From: Saccharomonospora sp. NB11
Lineage (GTDB): Bacteria > Actinomycetota > Actinomycetes > Mycobacteriales > Pseudonocardiaceae
Length of the DNA stretch: 64,000 nucleotides
Assembly: GCF_015910535.1 (NCBI RefSeq)
Contig: NZ_JACBJG010000001.1
Location: 186,001-250,000 of the forward strand
Reading direction: 5' to 3'
The translations under genes were made by a program, and so were the position numbers. Below are positions 1-8,302 of this stretch, in pieces (position 1 is the stretch's first letter; the number at the start of each line of letters is the position of its first letter). The notes beneath the pieces are model-generated. The model made no database searches. It had not been told where the DNA came from and saw nothing but the letters and a program-made list of their open reading frames with translations.

Positions 1-213
1 CACGGTAGGCGAACCGGCCGTCACGACGTCCCGTCGTGGGCATGTCGTCCGCATCCTTCCCGAAACGGCCCCCGCACGTCCACCGGCTGGCCGCTTGCCC
101 TGGTGACGGGCGACACGCCATTCTCACGACGCGAGTGCAGCACCGGGCCGACGCGGCTGCCCTCCCACGCGTCGGCGTGATCGGTATCTCACTGACCTTG
201 GGGGTTTCCACCC

Positions 214-1812
214 GTGACTCGAAGACGTCCCACGCAGGCGCTCCGCCTCGTTCTCGTCGCCCTGCTCAGTGCCTTGTCGGTCGTCGTGGTCGCCCCGTCG
301 GCCTCCGCGGCGGTCGAGGAAGGCATCGGGCACCGGACCGAACCGGGACAGTCCTGGGGCGGCCGGGACCGCGCCTACGACTGGCTCGGCTCCTACGTCG
401 TGAACGGCGAGCACGTGTTCTGCGTGTCGTTCGCGCTGAAGGCACCCGACAGCAAAGAGCGGTACGAACCGGGCGACGAGCTGCTGACCAAGTGGGGCGA
501 CCCGCTGCCCGACGACGTCGCCGCCAACATCTCGTACCTGTTGCTGCGTTACGGCGACACCCGGGACGCCGACGAGGCCGCCGCGCTGGCCCACCTCCTG
601 CACTCCTGGACGGCCGCGCCCCGGAGCAAGGCCGACCTCGACCCGGCCAAGCCGTTCACGAAGATCGGCTACGACGTCGAGGGCCACTACGCGAAGCTGC
701 CGGCCTCCGCGCAGCAGGCCGTGGAACGCCTGCGGGCCGACGCCGAGGCCAACCGCGGCCCGTGGACCGTGACGGCCACCGCCCCCGAAGGCGAGCAGTA
801 CCTCGACACCCCGGCCGAGTGGTCCGTGACGGTCACCGGTCCCGAGGGCAAGGGCATCCCGGGTGTGGAGGTGCAGCTGACGCTGACCGACCTCGCCCCG
901 GCAGGCGACCTCGGCGTCGAGGACCGTTCCGACAGCGACACCGAGGCCGATGCCGACACCGTTCCCAGCGCCGCCACCGACCAGGCCGACACCGACGCGG
1001 CCGGAGCCGCGGCGACCGGCGCCGACGAGGCCGAAGCGGGGGTGACCGACGGAAACGACGAGAACGCCGACGACTCCGACGAGACCTCCCCGGCGCAGCA
1101 GCAGCTCACGGTGACCACCGACGAGAACGGCACCGCGCGCATCAGCGCGAGCCCCACGGGCGAGCAGCCGGGCATCGTCGCCACGCTCAGCGCTCCCGCC
1201 GAGCGGCCCTACGTCCGCGACCCCGTCACCGCCGACACCCAGCGCGTGGTGTCGACCGGTGGCGAGCAGACCCTGACCGCCGAGGCGGCCACGAGCGCGG
1301 TGCCGACGCCCGGGATCGTGAAGGTGACGAAGGTGGACGAGGCCACCGGCGAGGGCATCGCCGGGGTTCCGCTGCGGATCACCGGCGAGGACCGAACCTC
1401 TCCGGCTCTGGCCGCCGACGGCACGGAACTCGTGGGCGAGGACGGGAAGCCGTTGGTCGTGACCACCGAGGGCGCCGACGGGGTCGTCACCGTCGAGAAC
1501 CTGCGCACGCCGCAGACCGTGTGTCTGATCGAGGTGTCGCCGCCGAACGGCTACGCCGACGCCTTCGACCCGGACGACCCACCGACGGCGTGCGGTGAGC
1601 TGAACCCGGGCGAGACGCTCGAACTGCGGATCACGAACGTCGCCGACGAGGTACCGCGCACCATTCCCGCGGGTGCGGAACGCACGGTGGCGCAGGCTGC
1701 GACCACCTCGGGTGCGCCGGTCAGCGCCCTGCTCACCCTGGGCGGGCTCGCGTTGGCGGTCGCCGCGCTCGCCGGTTGGCTCGCTCGGAAGCGCATTCTG
1801 CGGCAACGATGA
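214..1812 (+). CDS. Secreted, membrane/wall-anchored surface protein with CnaB-like domain
   Basis: The product is 532 aa from a GTG start. It has a Sec signal peptide (about residues 1-32, ending ASA-A), an N-terminal globular part (40-200), a Ser/Asp/Glu/Ala-rich acidic linker (about 237-295) and a CnaB/SpaA-like beta domain (about 366-480). That domain shows the expected isopeptide trio: Lys in VTKVD, Glu in LIEVSPPNGY and Asn in LRITNV. A hydrophobic segment (about 503-525) and a basic tail RKRILRQR close the chain, as in sortase substrates, but no LPxTG or LAxTG motif is visible; AATTSG is the closest. The stop overlaps the downstream sortase start (ATGA), so that sortase is the likely partner. 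The N-terminal part (Cys in EHVFCVSF, then AHLLHSW) recalls thioester adhesin domains without the Gln. The biological ligand is unknown. Confidence 0.8.
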   Translation: MTRRRPTQALRLVLVALLSALSVVVVAPSASAAVEEGIGHRTEPGQSWGGRDRAYDWLGSYVVNGEHVFCVSFALKAPDSKERYEPGDELLTKWGDPLPDDVAANISYLLLRYGDTRDADEAAALAHLLHSWTAAPRSKADLDPAKPFTKIGYDVEGHYAKLPASAQQAVERLRADAEANRGPWTVTATAPEGEQYLDTPAEWSVTVTGPEGKGIPGVEVQLTLTDLAPAGDLGVEDRSDSDTEADADTVPSAATDQADTDAAGAAATGADEAEAGVTDGNDENADDSDETSPAQQQLTVTTDENGTARISASPTGEQPGIVATLSAPAERPYVRDPVTADTQRVVSTGGEQTLTAEAATSAVPTPGIVKVTKVDEATGEGIAGVPLRITGEDRTSPALAADGTELVGEDGKPLVVTTEGADGVVTVENLRTPQTVCLIEVSPPNGYADAFDPDDPPTACGELNPGETLELRITNVADEVPRTIPAGAERTVAQAATTSGAPVSALLTLGGLALAVAALAGWLARKRILRQR

Positions 1813-2564
1813 CGGAACCTGACGACGAGACGGCCCGCACTGCCGACCACGACCGTCGCCGCTGGCGTCGGGCCTACCTGTTGGGGGTGGCCAGCGTCCT
1901 CGCGGTGGAGCTCGTGGTCGGCGGCGTGCTGGCGTTGCGATCGCCGACGGTCGTGGCGGGCACGGCCGTCCCCGGAGCCCCCACCGAGACACCGGTCCCG
2001 GCCACGCCGACGAGTGAGCCCAGCTCCGAACCGGAGCCGGACCGCGAGGAGGCACGCAAGGACGAGAAGCCCGACGCCGACGCGGCGGCACCCGCCACCG
2101 ACGAGCCCGCCACCGCCCCGAGCGGGCAACGTCCGGGCACGGTCCTGTTGCCCGACGGGGGCACGGCACGCCTGGTACGCAAGGACCTCACGGCCGACGG
2201 GGTGCTGCCGGTGCCGGACGACCTCGACGAGGCCACCTGGTGGGGAGCCGGACTGGACGCACCCAGCGGCGCCAGTGTCTTCGCCGGGCACGTGAACTGG
2301 CAGGGCCGCACCGGACCGTTCGCCGAGCTGTGGGACGTCCGCATCGGCGAGCGCGTGACCGTCACCGACGCCGAGGGCACCGAGTTCGCCTACGCGGTCT
2401 CGCAGATACTCACCCTCGGCAAGGACGAACTGCCCGCGCGAGCCACCGAGCTGTTCGGCCAGTCCGGTCCGCACCGCCTCGTGCTCGTGACGTGCGGCGG
2501 GCGATGGCTCGGCGGCACGACGGGCTACGCCGAGAATCGCGTGGTGGTGGCCGAGCCGGTGTGA
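1809..2564 (+). CDS. Class E/F-type sortase
   Basis: This is a membrane transpeptidase of 251 aa that attaches surface proteins to the cell wall. One N-terminal membrane segment (about residues 21-43) is followed by a Pro/Glu-rich linker and the sortase barrel. The catalytic triad is visible as His161 (FAGHVNW), Cys229 (LVTCGG) and Arg244 (ENRVVV). The ATG at 1809 was chosen because it overlaps the stop of the preceding surface-protein gene by 4 bases, which implies translational coupling. The gene pair forms a substrate-sortase unit. Subclass E versus F cannot be settled by eye; the short C-terminal region and single TM fit the small actinobacterial F type. Confidence 0.88.
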   Translation: MTEPDDETARTADHDRRRWRRAYLLGVASVLAVELVVGGVLALRSPTVVAGTAVPGAPTETPVPATPTSEPSSEPEPDREEARKDEKPDADAAAPATDEPATAPSGQRPGTVLLPDGGTARLVRKDLTADGVLPVPDDLDEATWWGAGLDAPSGASVFAGHVNWQGRTGPFAELWDVRIGERVTVTDAEGTEFAYAVSQILTLGKDELPARATELFGQSGPHRLVLVTCGGRWLGGTTGYAENRVVVAEPV

Positions 2565-2644
2565 CGATGTCGCACGGCGGCCGGCTCTCACCCACTCGGC
2601 CTGCCTGACGCCGACGCGCGGGCGCGCGCGGGTACGGTCGGAGC

Positions 2645-3568
2645 ATGGCTTCCGACCACGATCACCGGCTGCTTCCGCTGAGGCGGGAGTTCGGCCAAGC
2701 ATGGCATGGTTTCGACCGCAATCAGGTGGTGCAGTATCTCGACCATCTGGAGGCACAGGTCCATCGGCTCATGACCGAGCGGGACGCCGCGGCGTCGAGG
2801 GCGAACGACCTCGCCCGCGAGCTCGACGGTGCCCGTCGCGAAATCGCCAAGCTCAGGGATCGCGTGGAGGAGCTGAAGAAACCTCCGGAGCGCATCGAGG
2901 ACCTCGACGAGCGGATGCAGCGCACCGTCCAGATCGCCGAGACGCAGGCGGCCGAGATCGTCGCCCGTGCCGAGGCCGCCGCCCAGAAGACGTGGGCCGA
3001 GAGCAGCACCGTGTCGAAGCGGCTCCACGAGCGCTACCAGAGCCTGCTGGAGACCCTCGACAGTCACGCCGAGGAGCTGAAGCGCGAGCACGAGGAGGCT
3101 CTCGCGGCCACGAGGGCCGAGGTGCAGCGGATGACCACCGAGGCGGCCGCGCGGCGGGAGCAGCTCGACAACGAGGCCGAGCGCAAGCGGCGCCGGATCG
3201 AGGAGGACTTCCAGACTCGGGTGGCGCGGGAGAAGAGCGCGCTGCAGAAGTACGTGGCCGACCAGACCAAGGCCAGCAAGAACGCCGCGGAACGGCGGAT
3301 CGCGGAGGCCAACGCCGAGGCGAAGCGGCTGGTGGAGGAAGCCACCGCCAAGGCCCGCACCCTCGTGGACGAGGCCACCGCCGACGCCGAGCGTCGCACG
3401 ACCGAGGCCAACGACATCGTGACGCGGCTGACGCGCATCCGTGAGGAGACGCGCGCGCGGCTCGCCGAGGCCGACAAGGTGCTGCGTCAGGGCGAGTCGG
3501 CCCTGGTCCCCACGCCGGAGGAAGAGGCCGCGCTGGCGAAGTCCTCGTCCAACGGGTCGAAGGCGTAG
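2645..3568 (+). CDS. DivIVA-domain coiled-coil protein
   Basis: The product is 307 aa. An N-terminal DivIVA-like motif (residues 13-45: FGQAWHGFDRNQVVQYLDHL) precedes a nearly continuous coiled coil (about 40-290) rich in Ala, Glu, Arg and Lys. A short unstructured tail ends SSSNGSKA. There is no signal peptide or membrane span. Proteins of this shape (Wag31, SepIVA and FilP-like families) scaffold polar growth or septation in actinobacteria, so a cytoskeletal role is likely. It is monocistronic: a perfect hairpin follows its stop and the next gene is convergent. Confidence 0.75.
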   Translation: MASDHDHRLLPLRREFGQAWHGFDRNQVVQYLDHLEAQVHRLMTERDAAASRANDLARELDGARREIAKLRDRVEELKKPPERIEDLDERMQRTVQIAETQAAEIVARAEAAAQKTWAESSTVSKRLHERYQSLLETLDSHAEELKREHEEALAATRAEVQRMTTEAAARREQLDNEAERKRRRIEEDFQTRVAREKSALQKYVADQTKASKNAAERRIAEANAEAKRLVEEATAKARTLVDEATADAERRTTEANDIVTRLTRIREETRARLAEADKVLRQGESALVPTPEEEAALAKSSSNGSKA

Positions 3569-3576
3569 TTCGTCCG

Positions 3577-3602
3577 GGCGGGACGGGCGTGCCCGTCCCG
3601 CC
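3577..3602. terminator. Bidirectional hairpin terminator
   Basis: A perfect 12-bp inverted repeat (GGCGGGACGGGC and its complement, 2-nt centre) lies between the stops of two convergent genes, the DivIVA-like gene (+) and the iron-binding lipoprotein gene (-). It has no U-tract, as is usual for high-GC actinobacterial terminators. Confidence 0.7.
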
Positions 3603-4598
3603 TCAGGTGACCTTGCGGGACTTCTCCAGGTTGGCCGCGAGACGGTTGATCGTGCGGGCCTGCGCGACGTAGTCCATCGAGCTGAACTCCCACGGGTACA
3701 CCTGTCCGGCCTTCGCCGCCGGAAGCTGCGCGAACGTGGGTTGCTTCAGCATCGCCTCGCCGTCCATGGCCCGCAGCGAGTACAGCACCACGTCGCTGCG
3801 GTAGTCGGTGATGTTCTCCCAGCTCACCGACCGCCAGAAGTAGTCGTCGCCACCGGGGTCCGGATAGGACAGACCGAGTTCGGTGTAGCTGCGCAGCGCC
3901 GGGTCGTCCTTCGCTTTCGCGATGTGCACGCCGTCGTTCGGGTACGCGGCCATGGCCAGGGCGCTGAGTCCGCTCTCCGTGGCGGCGCTGAGTCGTTCCC
4001 GCGCCTCCTCGTACCGGCGTTTCGGCTCGGCGAGCGTCTCGTCGGTCACCCCGAGGGCCTTGGCGAGCTCGACGGTGCGGTCGACGACGCGTGTCGCCGA
4101 ACCCGCCATCGCGATGGCCACGACGGGGGCGATCTCGTTGACGAGCTGCTGTTGCTGCAGGTCGTTGAAACCGAACAGCGGCTTCTTCGGGTCCAGCGTG
4201 CCCTCGGAGTCCACCGGATAGGCGTGCACGACGATGAGGTCCGGCTTCTGGGTGGCGAGCGCCTCGAGGTCGATCTGGCCGTAGGTGGTGCCCACCTCGA
4301 CGACCTGGGACGTGTCCTGGCCCTCGAAGTTCACGTCGTCGGCGAGCGCGGTCGCACCGAAGGACGCCACCGGCACGATGCCGTAGTTCCACAGCGAGGC
4401 GATGGCGTCGTTGAGGCCCGCGATGCGCGTGGGGCGGCGGTCACGGGTGACGGTGTTGCCCATGTCGTCGGTGAACGACCACGCGCCGGAGCCGCCCGAA
4501 CCGTTCGACGTTCCGCCACCACAGGCGGCGAGCAGGCCGGTCGCTCCGAGAGCGAGGCCGCCGCCGAGGAACGCGCGACGCGACAGTGATCTAGCCAT
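3603..4598 (-). CDS. Iron-siderophore ABC transporter substrate-binding lipoprotein
   Basis: The product is 331 aa. The N-terminus SLSRRAFLGGG carries a twin-arginine motif, followed by a lipobox (GLLAAC), so this is a Tat-exported lipoprotein. The mature part has the FecB/BtuF-type fold, for example RPTRIAGLND, then ALATQKPDLIVV and VYPWEFSSMDYV. It should bind a ferric siderophore outside the membrane and deliver it to an ABC importer, but no permease or ATPase gene is adjacent. The ATG at 4598 was chosen over upstream options because it places the RR motif 6-7 residues in. An IdeR-type iron box lies directly upstream, so iron repression is expected. Confidence 0.88.
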   Translation of the reverse strand: MARSLSRRAFLGGGLALGATGLLAACGGGTSNGSGGSGAWSFTDDMGNTVTRDRRPTRIAGLNDAIASLWNYGIVPVASFGATALADDVNFEGQDTSQVVEVGTTYGQIDLEALATQKPDLIVVHAYPVDSEGTLDPKKPLFGFNDLQQQQLVNEIAPVVAIAMAGSATRVVDRTVELAKALGVTDETLAEPKRRYEEARERLSAATESGLSALAMAAYPNDGVHIAKAKDDPALRSYTELGLSYPDPGGDDYFWRSVSWENITDYRSDVVLYSLRAMDGEAMLKQPTFAQLPAAKAGQVYPWEFSSMDYVAQARTINRLAANLEKSRKVT

Positions 4599-4603
4599 GC
4601 GAG

Positions 4604-4622
4604 TTAGGTTAGACGACCCTAA
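4604..4622 (-). promoter_or_regulatory. IdeR/DtxR iron box
   Basis: The plus strand reads TTAGGTTAGACGACCCTAA, which matches the actinobacterial IdeR consensus TTAGGTTAGGCTAACCTAA at 16 of 19 positions (S allowed at the tenth). The site begins 6 bases upstream of the ATG of the siderophore-binding lipoprotein gene, so it overlaps the likely transcription start or leader and could block transcription when iron is replete. Confidence 0.8.
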
Positions 4623-4732
4623 CTTCACTCGGAAGTGTGATGTCAGCGGCTCCGTCGCGCCCTGCTCGGTCTGTCGGCTCGTCGGCACGCCGAGACGGCC
4701 TACCGTGCAAGGGGCAGGAAGGGAGTCACAGC

Positions 4733-5116
4733 GTGACGAACCGGACCGTGGATCTGGCAGTCGACGCGGACGCTGCTCTCGTGCCGGTGATGCGCAATGT
4801 CGCGGCCGACCTCGCCATCCGCCTCGACCTGCAGCTCGACACGATCGCCGACCTGCGCCTCGCCGTCGACGAGGCCTGTGGCCTGCTGCTCTCGCGCGCC
4901 GCCACCCCCACCACGTTGCGCACCCGCTTCGTCGTCGGGGACGGCACCATCACCGCGCGCGTCGAGGTCGTCAGCCGCGAGGGAACCGGCCTCCCCGACG
5001 AGGGTTTCCACTGGCACGTTTTGACCGCGCTGGTGCGATCGGCGCGTTGCTTCCACACGCGCGGACCGGCGGACGAACCGCTCACCGTCATCGAACTCAC
5101 CGTGTGCGACCACTGA
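4733..5116 (+). CDS. RsbW-like anti-sigma factor / serine kinase
   Basis: This 127-aa GHKL-type ATPase domain protein shows an N-box-like helix DLRLAVDEACG. The GTG start at 4733 is preceded by a good ribosome site (AGGAAGGGAG, 4716-4725). Proteins of this size in actinobacteria act as anti-sigma switch kinases that bind SigB/SigF-type factors and phosphorylate an RsbV-type antagonist. The glycine-rich ATP lid (G1/G2 boxes) is poorly conserved: the C-terminal half has GTGLPDEGFHW in place of the usual GxGL motif. ATP binding is therefore uncertain and a binding-only role is possible. It converges on the stressosome operon, which suggests membership of the same network. Confidence 0.7.
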   Translation: MTNRTVDLAVDADAALVPVMRNVAADLAIRLDLQLDTIADLRLAVDEACGLLLSRAATPTTLRTRFVVGDGTITARVEVVSREGTGLPDEGFHWHVLTALVRSARCFHTRGPADEPLTVIELTVCDH

Positions 5117-5134
5117 ACGACCCCACGTGCGGTG

Positions 5135-6508
5135 TCAGCCCTCCCAGTGGCACAGCAGCAGACACACGTCGTCGTCGTGGTCGGTGGCGCCGAGCATCGT
5201 CCGCAACACGTGTTCGGCCTTCGCGTCGAGCGCGTCCGCCTCGCAGGTCCGGAACGCCTCCAGCAGCCGCTCCATGCCCGCGTCGAGGTCGCTCGTCCTG
5301 CGTTCGATCAGCCCGTCGGTGAACAGCGCCACCGACGACCCGGGGCTCAGCTCGCGCTCGTGCTGGGGGAACCGGAGCCCGACGGGGAGATGGATCCCCA
5401 ACATCGGAGCGTGCTCGGCCTCCAGGTAACGCGCCCCACCGTCTCGCTCGTGCAGCAGCGGCGGAGGATGGCCCGCACTCGCCCACCGCAGCACACCGGC
5501 GTCCGGCTCCACCTCCGCGACCACGGCCGTGGCGTAGAGCGGGGTGTCGAGTCCCCGCAGCAGGTCGTGCACCAGCCGCAGCGACGCCGCCGGCCCGTGC
5601 CCCTCCAGCGCGTAGGCGCGGAGCGCGTTCTGCAGCTTCCCCATCACCACCGCGGCGTCCACGCCGTGCCCGGTGACGTCGCCGACCGTGAGGATCACGG
5701 TCCCGTCCCGGCGGGTCACCGCGTCGTACCAGTCACCGCCGACGTGCACCCCGCTCGTGGCCGAGCGGTACCGCGCGACCAGGCCCAGGTCTCGCAGCGG
5801 TGCCAGGGTGGGCAGCATCGCGCGTTGCAGCCGCTCGGCCAGCTCGTGTTCCCGCTCGTACTCGTTGGCGTTGCGCAGCCCCACGGCGACCCGGTCGGCG
5901 ATGCCCGTCGCGAGGGACAGGTCCTCGTCTCCGAACTCCACGGTCGTGCGATGGAAGTCGAACACCCCGAGTACATGGGGACCCGCCGTCAACGGCACGC
6001 TGATCCGCAGGCCGCCGTCCCGAGCGAGCTCCCGCGTCCGGGCCGCGCTCCGGGTGGTCTTGTCCGGCTCGCGCTCCGGCTCGTCGCGACAGCTCAACCC
6101 GAACTCGGTGAGGGTCCACACCCGCATGGTGTCGGCGAGGCCGTGCGAACCCACCAGCTCCACCACCGCCTCCAGCAGGTGGGTCGAGTCCAGCGACCGG
6201 GCCGAGGCCCGCGACACCTCGTCGAGGAACGAGGTGCGGTGCCGCTGCCGGTCGATCTCGGCGTGCAGCGCGAGCAACCCCGCGTTGGTCTGTTCCAGCT
6301 CGGACTGGTGCCACTGGAGGTCGCGGTCCCGTTCGCCCACGACGTCGGCCAGAGCACGCAGGCCCACCGCGAGTGCGTCACCGGGCTCGTCGGCCCACTC
6401 CGACTCCAGCCGACGCCACACGTCGGGCGGGAGGCTGCGGTCGCACAGCGCCTCCTTCAGGGCGCGCACGACCTCCTCCCGTTCCCGTGCTCGGAGGTCG
6501 TCGGTCAT
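5135..6508 (-). CDS. rsbU: RsbU-like PP2C (SpoIIE) phosphatase with GAF domain
   Basis: The product is 457 aa. It has an N-terminal helical region (1-75), a coiled coil (75-105), a GAF-like sensor domain (about 110-245), then a SpoIIE/PP2C domain (about 255-457). The metal-binding motifs VGGDWYDAV, VGDVTGHGVDAA and LFTDGL are intact. RsbU enzymes dephosphorylate RsbV-type anti-anti-sigma factors to release the stress sigma factor. The ATG at 6508 has a strong ribosome site (GGAAGAGGAA) and overlaps the stop of the upstream gene (ATGA). It is the last gene of the five-gene stressosome operon, so RsbT is its likely activator. Confidence 0.88.
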   Translation of the reverse strand: MTDDLRAREREEVVRALKEALCDRSLPPDVWRRLESEWADEPGDALAVGLRALADVVGERDRDLQWHQSELEQTNAGLLALHAEIDRQRHRTSFLDEVSRASARSLDSTHLLEAVVELVGSHGLADTMRVWTLTEFGLSCRDEPEREPDKTTRSAARTRELARDGGLRISVPLTAGPHVLGVFDFHRTTVEFGDEDLSLATGIADRVAVGLRNANEYEREHELAERLQRAMLPTLAPLRDLGLVARYRSATSGVHVGGDWYDAVTRRDGTVILTVGDVTGHGVDAAVVMGKLQNALRAYALEGHGPAASLRLVHDLLRGLDTPLYATAVVAEVEPDAGVLRWASAGHPPPLLHERDGGARYLEAEHAPMLGIHLPVGLRFPQHERELSPGSSVALFTDGLIERRTSDLDAGMERLLEAFRTCEADALDAKAEHVLRTMLGATDHDDDVCLLLCHWEG

Positions 6509-7518
6509 CTGGTTCCTCTTCCGGACACCACGACGACGCACGCGTCGTCCCGGTGCCTGCCGTAAGTGCCCAGCAGCCAGCCTGCCACGGTGGCGGGATC
6601 GTGGTCGAGCGCGTCGACGTGCTCCGCCGGCGACCACCGCTCCGTCACGCCGTCGGTGTGCATCACCAGCACGGCGCGGCTGTCCCACGGCCGCGTCACC
6701 GGCATCGAGCGTCGGCCACTTCGCTGCCTCCGCCCCACGATGCCCGGTGTCGAGACCAGCGCTTCGTGCGTGCCGTCACCGCGAATGAGACGCACGGTGG
6801 TGTTCCCCACGCCGCAGAACGAGATCGTGGAGTTCGCCAGGTGGAACTGCACCAGAGCCACCGTGGCTCCCCGTCGGGGGTTCATGTCCGCGTCCATCGC
6901 CCGCAGCAGCTCCAGCGGGGACGCGGACGGCCTCGCCACCACGTGCTCCATCGCCGCGTGGCTCGCCGCCGCGGCCTCGGGGCCGTGCCCCAGGCCGTCG
7001 CTCAGCGCCACGGTGAGCACCCCGTCGGCCTGCGCGGACACCCAGTTGTCGCCGCAACTCGTCTCCCCCGGTGCCGGGCACAACGCGGCACCGACCCGGA
7101 CGCCGAGCTTCGCGCCCAGCGGCACGTCCCACGCGGGACCGTGCCAGCGGGCGAGGATCGTCGTGCCCTCGCCGTGGCGGGAATGGATGTCGAACTCGTC
7201 GGCCATCCGTCGGATGCCACCGAGACCGATGCCCAACGTGCCGGTGGTCGAATACCCGTCCCGCATGCTCTCCGGCACGTGTTCGATGCCGGGACCACGG
7301 TCGGTGGCCAGCACGTCGAGCCGGTCCGGGCCGGGCATGATCATGATCATGCCCTTGGTGGCGTACTTCACGAGGTTGGTGGCCAGCTCCACCGTGGCCA
7401 ACGCCACCCGTTCCACCACGCTCTCCGGCAGCTCCGCCTGCCGTGCCGCCCGCGCCGCGAGTTGCCGCGCCTGGGTCACGTGGATCGGAGCGGTCACCGC
7501 GAGCGCCGAGCCGGTCAC
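6505..7518 (-). CDS. Fusion of RsbT-like ATPase and PP2C phosphatase (RsbX-like)
   Basis: The product is 337 aa. Residues 1-130 form a GHKL ATPase like RsbT (VELATNLVKYA N-box, DRGPGIEH, then GIGLGGIRRMADEF). Residues about 135-337 form a compact PP2C domain with SDGLGHGPEAA and HTDGV motifs, resembling RsbX. RsbT phosphorylates RsbS/RsbR in the stressosome and RsbX removes the phosphates, so this one chain may carry both opposing activities. It overlaps both neighbours by 4 bases (ATGA), implying tight coupling. The PP2C aspartates look intact, so catalysis is plausible. The fusion is seen directly; the substrate assignment is inferred from context. Confidence 0.85.
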   Translation of the reverse strand: MTGSALAVTAPIHVTQARQLAARAARQAELPESVVERVALATVELATNLVKYATKGMIMIMPGPDRLDVLATDRGPGIEHVPESMRDGYSTTGTLGIGLGGIRRMADEFDIHSRHGEGTTILARWHGPAWDVPLGAKLGVRVGAALCPAPGETSCGDNWVSAQADGVLTVALSDGLGHGPEAAAASHAAMEHVVARPSASPLELLRAMDADMNPRRGATVALVQFHLANSTISFCGVGNTTVRLIRGDGTHEALVSTPGIVGRRQRSGRRSMPVTRPWDSRAVLVMHTDGVTERWSPAEHVDALDHDPATVAGWLLGTYGRHRDDACVVVVSGRGTR

Positions 7519-7937
7519 CTCGGGCCCGTTCGCGAGCGGAACGACACCGTGACGGTCGTCCCCTGGCCGGGTTCGGTTCGCAGCTCGAAGTCGTCCGCCA
7601 GCCGCCGAGCACCGCTGAGCCCCAGCCCCAGTCCGCCCGCGCTGCTGTACCCGTCGGTGAGCGCCAGGTCGACGTCCTCGATACCCGGGCCCTCGTCGCG
7701 GAAGACGAGTCTCAGCGCGGTGTGCCCGCTGCCCCGCTCCAGTTCGACCTCCGCGACACCGCCACCACCGTGCTTGAGCGTGTTGCGCGCCAACTCGCTC
7801 GCCGCCGTCACCAGCTTGGTCTGTTCCACCAGGGAGAAACCGACCGACACCGCCACTTCTCGCGCGGCCTGCCGCACGTGCACGATGTCGACCTCCCCCC
7901 GGATCGGCACCTCGTGCACGGTGGACACGTCCGTCAT
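7515..7937 (-). CDS. rsbT: RsbT-like serine/threonine kinase (stressosome)
   Basis: The product is 140 aa and is a single GHKL ATPase domain. N-box AASELARNTLKHG, D-box DEGPGIED and G-box GGLGLGLSGARRLADDF are all intact, so it should bind ATP. In Bacillus the homologue phosphorylates RsbS and RsbR and then leaves the stressosome to activate RsbU. The ATG at 7937 overlaps the rsbS stop. It is the third gene in the order R-S-T. A second RsbT-like domain is fused to a phosphatase in the next gene. Confidence 0.9.
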   Translation of the reverse strand: MTDVSTVHEVPIRGEVDIVHVRQAAREVAVSVGFSLVEQTKLVTAASELARNTLKHGGGGVAEVELERGSGHTALRLVFRDEGPGIEDVDLALTDGYSSAGGLGLGLSGARRLADDFELRTEPGQGTTVTVSFRSRTGPR

Positions 7938-8296
7938 CGTGGCCCCGTGCTGCCCAGGAGCGAAAGTCCTCCCGCCACCGTCAACGCGGTTTCCAGCCCC
8001 GGCAGCGTCAACCCGAGCTCGACGAGAGTGATGGCCACCTCCGGACGCATGCCGACCACGACGGTTCTCGCCGCCAGCAACGCACACGCGCCCGCGATGT
8101 CGTGCAGGGTTCGCGCGAGGTAGGAGTCGACGATCTCCAAGCCGGAGATGTCGATCAACACGCCGCGGGCGCTCGTGTCGGCGACCCGGGTGGTCAGGTT
8201 CTCCTGGAGGGTGAGGGCGTCGTCGTCACGCAGCTCGCCCTGCATGGTGACGAGCAGGACGTCACCGAGTCCGACGATCGAAGTCGTGTTCGTCAT
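7934..8296 (-). CDS. rsbS: RsbS stressosome scaffold (STAS)
   Basis: The product is 120 aa, a stand-alone STAS domain with the RsbS signature DISGLEIVDSYLARTL. Ser58 in VDS corresponds to the phosphorylated serine (Ser59) of Bacillus RsbS. RsbS and RsbR co-assemble into the stressosome shell that sequesters RsbT. It starts 6 bases after the rsbR stop and overlaps rsbT by 4 bases. Confidence 0.92.
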   Translation of the reverse strand: MTNTTSIVGLGDVLLVTMQGELRDDDALTLQENLTTRVADTSARGVLIDISGLEIVDSYLARTLHDIAGACALLAARTVVVGMRPEVAITLVELGLTLPGLETALTVAGGLSLLGSTGPR

Positions 8297-8302
8297 CCGG
8301 GG

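Noticed and set aside
22-38. CACGAC-N5-GTCGTG hairpin near the left edge
   Set aside because: The stem is only 6 bp, there is no T-run, and the upstream gene is not visible, so a terminator cannot be claimed. No gene is supported in bases 1-213.
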